Part shown: piece after piece, positions 39,191 through 43,569 of the stretch | Position numbering within the stretch: position 1 is the first letter of the stretch | How the letters are laid out: the number at the start of each line of letters is the position of its first letter | The notes under the pieces: model-generated | Databases searched by the model: none | Told to the model about the DNA's origin: nothing | The model's input: the letters and a program-made list of their open reading frames with translations, nothing else | Program-made: the position numbers and the translations under genes | From: a virus | Length of the DNA: 43,569 nucleotides | Reading direction: 5' to 3' (one strand) | IMG/VR virus record: IMGVR_UViG_3300043673_000017 | Location: 1-43,569 of that record

Positions 39191-39546
39191 CACCATCCGT
39201 AATGGTGCTTCAGCCACATTCCGAGCACGGTCAGACCAAAGCCGACCAGCGAGGTGACCAGCACAATGAATACAGCCCAGATTCCTTTGGCTATTGTTTT
39301 TCCGATGGGCCTCAAGATGTCGAATTTCGCTTTGGTCTCTATGACATCTTTAGCTATCGCTTCAATCTTTGTCTTCGAATCTTCTACTGCGGCGGCTATA
39401 AAGCCAACTTGAGATTCGATGGTGGTGAGCCTTTGGTAAATTCCATAGAAATTATCGACGGACGCACCGCTACCGCTCGTGACTGAGATTGAGTCCGGAG
39501 TCGAATCGTCGTCTTTAGGGTTTTTAGGCTGGCGCGGCGATACCAA
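39190..39546 (-). CDS. Coiled-coil membrane protein (118 aa)
   Basis: Started at TTG 39546, with GGGAG 7 bp upstream. A polar head is followed by a coiled coil (IYQRLTTIESQVGFIAAAVE) and one C-terminal membrane segment (IWAVFIVLVTSLVGFGLTVL) ending MWLKHHYGW. This topology resembles XhlA/holin-accessory-type phage membrane proteins; a lysis role is possible but no endolysin is nearby. It overlaps the upstream gene by 23 bp. Confidence 0.6.
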   Translation of the reverse strand: MVSPRQPKNPKDDDSTPDSISVTSGSGASVDNFYGIYQRLTTIESQVGFIAAAVEDSKTKIEAIAKDVIETKAKFDILRPIGKTIAKGIWAVFIVLVTSLVGFGLTVLGMWLKHHYGW

Positions 39547-39838
39547 GCTCGGCTCCCTGTTTGGTCGTGATCCACTCCCAAGTCGATTTGGAGTTGCGAC
39601 CAAAATAATTTTCTGCACGCACAACGATGCCGCTGCCGACCGGATCGACGGTTCCTAAACCAATCCGATCACAAAGCTCCTTGGTTGTGGTCGCGCTGGG
39701 CGCAATCACAAGCCACTCTCCTGTACCAACTTTCAAATAAAGCCAAGGGGAAATAGCCAGAAGTCGTGCTTCCACGGCCGCTGCAGCTGCCGCGTCGGTT
39801 ACAGCAAATACCGCGAAGAGTGCATTAGGAGTTGCCAC
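39524..39838 (-). CDS. Hypothetical phage protein (104 aa)
   Basis: GTG 39838 begins VATPNALFAVFAVTDAAAAA; the start has only a weak ribosome site. The protein is alpha/beta with GEWLVIAPSATTTKELCDRI in the middle. I do not recognise it. Small proteins of similar pattern (EWLV.APG.T..ELS..LG) occur in phages and may be DNA-adjacent regulators; not shown. Confidence 0.6.
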   Translation of the reverse strand: MATPNALFAVFAVTDAAAAAAVEARLLAISPWLYLKVGTGEWLVIAPSATTTKELCDRIGLGTVDPVGSGIVVRAENYFGRNSKSTWEWITTKQGAELGIAAPA

Positions 39839-39927
39839 GGGATGATTCTACCCACAATACCCCAAGAGGGTACAAGTTGAGCTGCCACTTTGGTGCAAAG
39901 AGTTGATTACCCTTGTGCCGATCCGAG

Positions 39928-40095
39928 TCAATACCCTCGTGAAGTCTTCGATGCTTTCTTACGTCTCTTGGGTGCAGAAGGTTCCTTTTCAGGAGGTTTC
40001 ACCTTCAGTACGTCCTTCATCACTTCCTCGAATGGCAGGGGGATGTGAGGAATCGGCTTCGAGTTCGTCGGGTTCGTCTGTTTCTGCTTTTCCAT
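39928..40095 (-). CDS. Small PxxFEEVMKDVLKVKPPEK-type protein (55 aa)
   Basis: This frame starts at ATG 40095 with GAGAGA just before it: MEKQKQTNPTNSKPIPHIPL then PFEEVMKDVLKVKPPEKEPS and a basic tail KRRKKASKTSRGY. The 'IPLPFEEVxxDVLKVKPPxK' core is a recurring small bacterial protein of unknown function. It overlaps the C-terminus of the PIN gene by 107 bp in another frame, so it is the third gene of that cassette. Confidence 0.6.
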   Translation of the reverse strand: MEKQKQTNPTNSKPIPHIPLPFEEVMKDVLKVKPPEKEPSAPKRRKKASKTSRGY

Positions 40096-40693
40096 TCTCT
40101 CTCATCTCTTCTTCGACTTCTTCCAGGAGTTCAGGCATTCCTTGCGCGAACAGTGAATTCTCATCTTCAGCCATTTCCGGCATCGGAGACGCGGGAACTA
40201 TAATCGGATTCCGTCGATACGGTGGGGTTATCAGTAGTTTGTATCCGGCAACGTTTGCGTTCAACGCAAGTAAGCCAGTATGCTTTCCGTCTTCTCTGTA
40301 TCCATCCATCGTCTGCATTTCATCGGCACGATAGATTATTGCGGTGGCCAGATGGATAGCGTCAGGCGTCTTTATCTTGTTCGTAAGAGTGTTATATTTC
40401 TCCCTAATTGTGGACGCGCGATCTGTAACACGCATGTCCGGGGCAAGTTCTTGAACATTTCTCCTTCGTAGCATTCCCGCAAATTTCTGCTTCTCTTCGA
40501 GGGTTAGGCGACCCAAAAATATCTCGGTGCGAATGAGGGTGGAGACCAAGAGATATGCGTTATTTTGGGTGATCAGATCGGCGGCATCCAAGATGCCCTG
40601 CCAAACATCTAGAGGCCACTTGTCCTTTTCATCCTGTAGCCAAGCGATGAAAACGCAAGCATCCCAGTAAATTACTGTTCTACCACTCTTCAT
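39989..40693 (-). CDS. PIN-domain ribonuclease-like protein with acidic tail
   Basis: This 234-aa protein has VIYWDACVFIAWL (first Asp), LIRTEIFLGRL (Glu) and KTPDAIHLATAI (Asp), followed by MDGYRED, the acidic residues of a VapC-like PIN nuclease. The last 65 residues are an acidic tail (EDENSLFAQGMPELLEEVEE), longer than in VapC toxins (~130 aa). ATG 40693 overlaps the upstream gene by 14 bp, indicating coupling. RNA cleavage is inferred from the residues. Its partner is not a typical VapB. Confidence 0.75.
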   Translation of the reverse strand: MKSGRTVIYWDACVFIAWLQDEKDKWPLDVWQGILDAADLITQNNAYLLVSTLIRTEIFLGRLTLEEKQKFAGMLRRRNVQELAPDMRVTDRASTIREKYNTLTNKIKTPDAIHLATAIIYRADEMQTMDGYREDGKHTGLLALNANVAGYKLLITPPYRRNPIIVPASPMPEMAEDENSLFAQGMPELLEEVEEEMRENGKAETDEPDELEADSSHPPAIRGSDEGRTEGETS

Positions 40694-41507
40694 CGCGTAG
40701 CCGTCTCACCCATTCGTCGGATCGAAGTCCACCGGTCAAATTGGGCGCTATTCCTTTCAAATCATTAAGACTCGGGAGGTCGTTGTCTTCTTCGTGAACA
40801 TCAACCTTCTGTGCATCGACGGCGTAGGGCTGCTGATCCCAGTTCTTAAATCTCAGCCGTCCAAAGATAGTCACGTTGCGATCAACACCTGCACGAATTT
40901 CTGTACGAAGGTCCTCTCGGAACGTGCCTCTTATCCACCTAGGGCCGACTATGGGATACAGTTTGAATTTCCTAGTGTTGTGAAGATTGACGTATTCCAG
41001 TCGTCCACTAATTGCCCCAAACGTATATTCATCAGGCCCTAGAATGTTTTGCAGATTGTCTTTGAATTTCTTATCGACAGTCGCTTTCGTTTCAGCCTCG
41101 CTCTTAAAATTCTTCTCGCGCAGAGCAATTCGAACCTCTTCCAACTTTCCGTTCTCGTGCGGGCCGATTTCCCGGTAAGCCTCCAATCGGTGAATTTCTG
41201 GCTTCGTAATCAATCGGCTTTTCTGTCGGATAGTACGGAGTTCTGTGGTGAAACCTTTCATCACGCGCAAGGCTTCCTCTGGTTCAATATTCTCAATAAT
41301 CGGCTCCAGCTCAAGAGTGGAGGGGCTGTTGTGGCGCACGTCAATAACGCGATAATCAATCGCTCGCTGCCTAGACCCCAGCAGAGAAACTTCTGTCTCT
41401 CTCAACGCAACCTTTATTGCCTCAAGCTGTGTGATCAACTCAGAAAAGCGCACGTCGCCATTGTCGGATGCCGCGCCGACTAATTGGATGGTGATTGTGG
41501 CAGCCAT
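40680..41507 (-). CDS. Unknown partner of the PIN protein (275 aa)
   Basis: Read from ATG 41507 with GAGGGGG 6 bp upstream; the longer frame has no support. MAATITIQLVGAASDNGDVR then FSELITQLEAIKVALRETEV: an N-terminal beta-alpha module, a long charged middle, and a strand-rich end (RNVTIFGRLRFKNWDQQPYA). It is linked to the PIN gene by a 14-bp overlap. The pairing suggests it controls or targets the nuclease. I do not recognise the family. Confidence 0.65.
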   Translation of the reverse strand: MAATITIQLVGAASDNGDVRFSELITQLEAIKVALRETEVSLLGSRQRAIDYRVIDVRHNSPSTLELEPIIENIEPEEALRVMKGFTTELRTIRQKSRLITKPEIHRLEAYREIGPHENGKLEEVRIALREKNFKSEAETKATVDKKFKDNLQNILGPDEYTFGAISGRLEYVNLHNTRKFKLYPIVGPRWIRGTFREDLRTEIRAGVDRNVTIFGRLRFKNWDQQPYAVDAQKVDVHEEDNDLPSLNDLKGIAPNLTGGLRSDEWVRRLRDEEW

Positions 41508-41589
41508 CACTTGCCCCCTCGTGGTACACTGATCGCCACAAGTTCGGCACACTGGCGCGGGCCGCCGATAGGACATGGGATGTAGGCAC

Positions 41590-41615
41590 AAAGGTCAGCT
41601 GGCGGGCTGACCTTT
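41590..41615. terminator. Hairpin between two minus-strand units
   Basis: AAAGGTCAGC and GCTGACCTTT form a perfect 10-bp stem around a 6-nt loop. The U-run is short on both strands, so termination is possible but not certain. It separates the PIN cassette from the genes to its right. Confidence 0.5.
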
Positions 41616-41746
41616 CGCCTTTCTACGAGAGCTGAAATTCGCGTTTCTCTCCTTTAGTTCACTTGCGGCTGCCGCGAGTCCCGCAACATCAGCCGCTTTC
41701 CGGTCGTCTTCTTCAATGCTTGGACTGTACGCATAGAGTCAGACTC

Positions 41747-41950
41747 TCACGCTTTCTCCGCTTGCTTTTGGGTGCTCTCGACTATCGCGTCTGCTAATTT
41801 CTGCGGGAACCATTTCAGATTGCTTCCAATTCGGCAGTATGTTCCTTTGAGGTGCAAGCTGTAGGTTTTGCCGCAGTTTGCGCATACATCCTGCCCTGCT
41901 TCAATGTATTCAGCGGTTTCTTTGTTACCGTATTTCCTGTCGTCGCTCAT
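41747..41950 (-). CDS. Small zinc-binding protein (67 aa)
   Basis: ATG 41950 (MSDDRKYGNKETAEYI) has GAGG 8 bp upstream and overlaps the upstream stop by ATGA. VCANCGKTYSLHLKGTYCRI gives CxxC and a later Cys/His, a likely zinc knuckle. Helical C-terminus. Function unknown; typical of early phage genes. Confidence 0.65.
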   Translation of the reverse strand: MSDDRKYGNKETAEYIEAGQDVCANCGKTYSLHLKGTYCRIGSNLKWFPQKLADAIVESTQKQAEKA

Positions 41951-42135
41951 TGGGAAACCTCGGTGTTGATTCGAGATGCGGCATCCTGCCATGCGTCGGC
42001 TTCAGTGTTCCATGTGGCAGACAGAGTGCGTCCTCGTTTATGGCTCAACACTCCCCAGAATGCCGTTGCACCTTCTTGGAAATAAAGACAAACCGCATCA
42101 GGCCATTTCGCTTTTACTTTCTCTTCCGCTGTCAT
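41947..42135 (-). CDS. Small hypothetical phage protein (62 aa)
   Basis: MTAEEKVKAKWPDAVCLYFQ then GVLSHKRGRTLSATWNTEAD. The KVKAxWPDAxC... / AWxDAAxRI pattern recurs in small phage proteins of unknown role. Both ends overlap neighbours by ATGA. Confidence 0.65.
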   Translation of the reverse strand: MTAEEKVKAKWPDAVCLYFQEGATAFWGVLSHKRGRTLSATWNTEADAWQDAASRINTEVSQ

Positions 42136-42761
42136 TGCCCTACCTCATTGTCTGTGCGCGCTTTTTGAGCAGCGATTTCGATATGAATAAAGCTGGCGCT
42201 GCAGAAGTTTCCGCCCAGAGTGTGCGTATAGTGGCCTGTGCTTGGTTCGATTTGCAACGCATCGCCTTTTGCGCATCGCCTGCACATCCCAGCGATAAGA
42301 TTGTCGAGCACGGTTTGCAGCCCCGTCATACTGTCGCACTTGGCCGAAAAGGTGTCGCTCTCCTGCCTCCAATGCGTCACGAGGTCGTAGACGCGCTGAA
42401 GTTCCTGATATTTAGCGTCCTCGTTCTTGAGATACGCGACATCCTCCTTCAGCCTCTCAATCTCTTCCCGCTGTGCCTGTAGCTGCTGCTCCAGAGAGTC
42501 CAAAGTTGGTAGCAACTCTTTCCCGCGATTGCGCAACAGTTCCTCAAGATAAGCGGTTGTTTCGGCATTATTAGACTTGCTGCTGTACTCGCGGATGACT
42601 GCCCACACTTCACGATTCTCGGTCTCGGCCTTGGCTATGCGCTCCTCGACGTCTTCATAGCGCACCCAATCACCGTACTCGTCATCGAGCTCAAGCTCCT
42701 GCCAGCCTTCGCCGCATTTGGTGCCTAAGATCATGCTGTAACGTCGTATCGGTATCTCCAT
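42132..42761 (-). CDS. Coiled-coil early phage protein with C-terminal CxxC (209 aa)
   Basis: Started at ATG 42761 (MEIPIRRYSMILGTKCGEGW). Residues 35-155 are a long coiled coil (LDSLEQQLQAQREEIERLKE). The C-terminus GMCRRCAKGDALQIEPSTGH contains a CxxC and His, resembling a small zinc-binding module found at the end of several phage coiled-coil proteins. Stop overlaps the next start (ATGA). Function unknown. Confidence 0.65.
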   Translation of the reverse strand: MEIPIRRYSMILGTKCGEGWQELELDDEYGDWVRYEDVEERIAKAETENREVWAVIREYSSKSNNAETTAYLEELLRNRGKELLPTLDSLEQQLQAQREEIERLKEDVAYLKNEDAKYQELQRVYDLVTHWRQESDTFSAKCDSMTGLQTVLDNLIAGMCRRCAKGDALQIEPSTGHYTHTLGGNFCSASFIHIEIAAQKARTDNEVGQ

Positions 42762-42766
42762 TGCTC

Positions 42767-42979
42767 TCACGCTTTCTGATACGTTTCGGCATAAGCATTC
42801 CATGCCGCGATTGCCTTGTGTTCGGTGTCTCTTGCGGGTCCGTCGTGTCCGCACGCCAAGCATCCTACCGCCCATTCCTGCTCCGGATTAGCCACCAGAT
42901 GAGCGTCTTTCCATTCCCACATAGCCTCACATTCCTGCAAGTGACATTTAGGGCATGGCAGCAATTTTGTATGAATCAT
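42767..42979 (-). CDS. Lar-like restriction-alleviation family protein (70 aa)
   Basis: LLPCPKCHLQEC and VGCLACGHDGPARDTEHKAI followed by AAWNAYAET match the Lar-family pattern (PCPxCG... C..CG..GP.....AI.AWN), a two-knuckle zinc module. The best-known member, Rac prophage Lar, modulates EcoKI restriction. Anti-restriction function here is by family only. GGAG lies upstream of ATG 42979. Confidence 0.75.
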   Translation of the reverse strand: MIHTKLLPCPKCHLQECEAMWEWKDAHLVANPEQEWAVGCLACGHDGPARDTEHKAIAAWNAYAETYQKA

Positions 42980-42994
42980 GGCTCTCCTGCCTCA

Positions 42995-43192
42995 CTATCG
43001 GGTTGGGGGTGCGGGTAGCGATTGCCAGTGGGTGTAGAGCTTCGGAAATGAACTGATATACCAGCCCGATACAACGTCGTAAGGGTGCAATCTATTGGTT
43101 GTGCGCATATGTTCATCTGCTAAATACGCAAAGTAGAACACGCCGTGACTTGCCGGAGGTAACTGCTCATCAACGTTAATCCACTCGCTCAT
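42995..43192 (-). CDS. DUF551-type phage protein (65 aa)
   Basis: MSEWINVDEQLPPASHGVFY opens and THWQSLPAPPTR closes the typical DUF551 frame (W.xV.xxLP ... TH W.PLP.PP). AGGAG sits 8 bp before ATG 43192. DUF551 proteins are common in phage early regions; function unknown. Confidence 0.8.
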   Translation of the reverse strand: MSEWINVDEQLPPASHGVFYFAYLADEHMRTTNRLHPYDVVSGWYISSFPKLYTHWQSLPAPPTR

Positions 43193-43218
43193 CCTGTTTC
43201 TCCTATCGGGTTGCGGGG

Positions 43219-43434
43219 TCACCACTGCTTACTCCAGAATGGTTCGGTCTGTGTTCGCCCTGCCGCGATCTGATCCAACTGCTTGAGCGAAGCATTTTTC
43301 ACGAGTTGTAGGGCAATCCATCGCGCTGCACTCTCGCCGGGAGTCACATAAAGGTCCGCGCCGGGATAATCCCCTAGTCCTTTCAGCAAGAGAAGTAGTG
43401 TTGCTTTACGCGATTTCTGTTTTGACTTCTTCAC
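43219..43434 (-). CDS. Small hypothetical protein (71 aa)
   Basis: GTG 43434 has AGGAG 6 bp upstream. The first 12 residues are basic (KKSKQKSRKATL), followed by helices (ESAARWIALQLVKNASLKQL) and a Trp-rich end. No family recognised; a small DNA-interacting phage protein is possible. Confidence 0.6.
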   Translation of the reverse strand: MKKSKQKSRKATLLLLLKGLGDYPGADLYVTPGESAARWIALQLVKNASLKQLDQIAAGRTQTEPFWSKQW

Positions 43435-43494
43435 TTACTGCTCCTTTGTGGTTGCGGGGTCACTGGGTCTCCTAGAGGGGCGCTGCTGCGAGTC

Positions 43495-43569
43495 TCATGG
43501 GTGCTCCGGTGGATCTTCGGTATCGTCTGGGCATTCGCCGATTGGATCCAGCGTGCCTCCACAATTGAT
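43495..43569 (-). CDS. C-terminal end of a gene running off the right edge
   Basis: Only the last 24 codons are in the window: INCGGTLDPIGECPDDTEDP then PEHP and a TGA at 43497-43495. The CGG...C spacing suggests the end of a zinc-ribbon protein. Length and start are unknown. Confidence 0.45.
   Translation of the reverse strand: MNCGGTLDPIGECPDDTEDPPEHP

Noticed and set aside
39903-40334. 143-aa plus-strand frame opposite the PIN gene
   Set aside because: Ser-rich antisense shadow; the PIN frame and the 55-aa frame explain the region.
41616-41746. Minus-strand open frame between the hairpin and 41747 (YAYSPSIEEDDRKAAD...)
   Set aside because: It reads like protein but has an in-frame stop just upstream and no ATG, GTG or TTG start, so it is at best a remnant.
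1-43569. CRISPR arrays, rRNA genes, riboswitches
   Set aside because: No regularly spaced repeats, rRNA stretches or recognisable riboswitch cores were seen.

Overview
The window is most likely a tailed-phage genome, or a prophage cut out of its host, with podovirus-like morphology. TerL, a large portal, an HK97-type capsid protein, three consecutive ejection-type proteins and a nozzle-like protein are present. No tape measure, sheath or tail-tube gene is visible. Host clues are weak: moderately high GC, plus proline-rich, Ig-like and PxxKVKPPEK-type small proteins of the kind seen in soil bacteria such as Acidobacteriota. The host call is a guess. No tyrosine integrase, DNA polymerase, helicase or endolysin is visible, so part of the genome lies outside the window.

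Layout. 1-32,689 is almost entirely minus strand, transcribed right to left: small overlapping accessory genes (30.5-32.7 kb), terminase, portal, small basic peptide, scaffold, capsid, decoration/adaptor proteins, nozzle-like protein with a PA14 domain, three ejection-type proteins, then two long beta-helix proteins with secretion-type N-termini at the left end. One plus-strand gene (6338-6937) interrupts the run. 33.1-35.0 kb is a short plus-strand control module: excisionase-like HTH protein, small proteins, a truncated DUF932 protein and a small serine recombinase. It continues beyond an insertion with an Ig-like gene (38,085-38,564). 38.6-43.6 kb is a minus-strand run of small early-type genes, including Lar-like and DUF551-like proteins and a PIN-domain cassette.

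The most striking part is a 2,988-bp IS1595-family transposon inserted between the recombinase and the Ig-like gene (35,061-38,048). It has perfect 22-bp terminal inverted repeats and an 8-bp target duplication (CAAATCTG). Besides the transposase it carries a HicB-like gene with a small partner, a 44-aa basic protein, a coiled-coil/winged-helix protein, and a tRNA with a textbook leucine body (long variable arm, A73, encoded CCA) but a UGG proline anticodon. The transposase promoter overlaps a palindrome whose two arms copy the inner motif of the terminal repeats, which suggests self-regulation.

A second odd tRNA-like gene (39,041-39,135, plus strand, with its own terminator) has a G3-U70 acceptor pair and a 26-nt anticodon loop. 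Together these suggest a phage carrying non-standard tRNAs, one of them on a transposon; function is not shown by the sequence.
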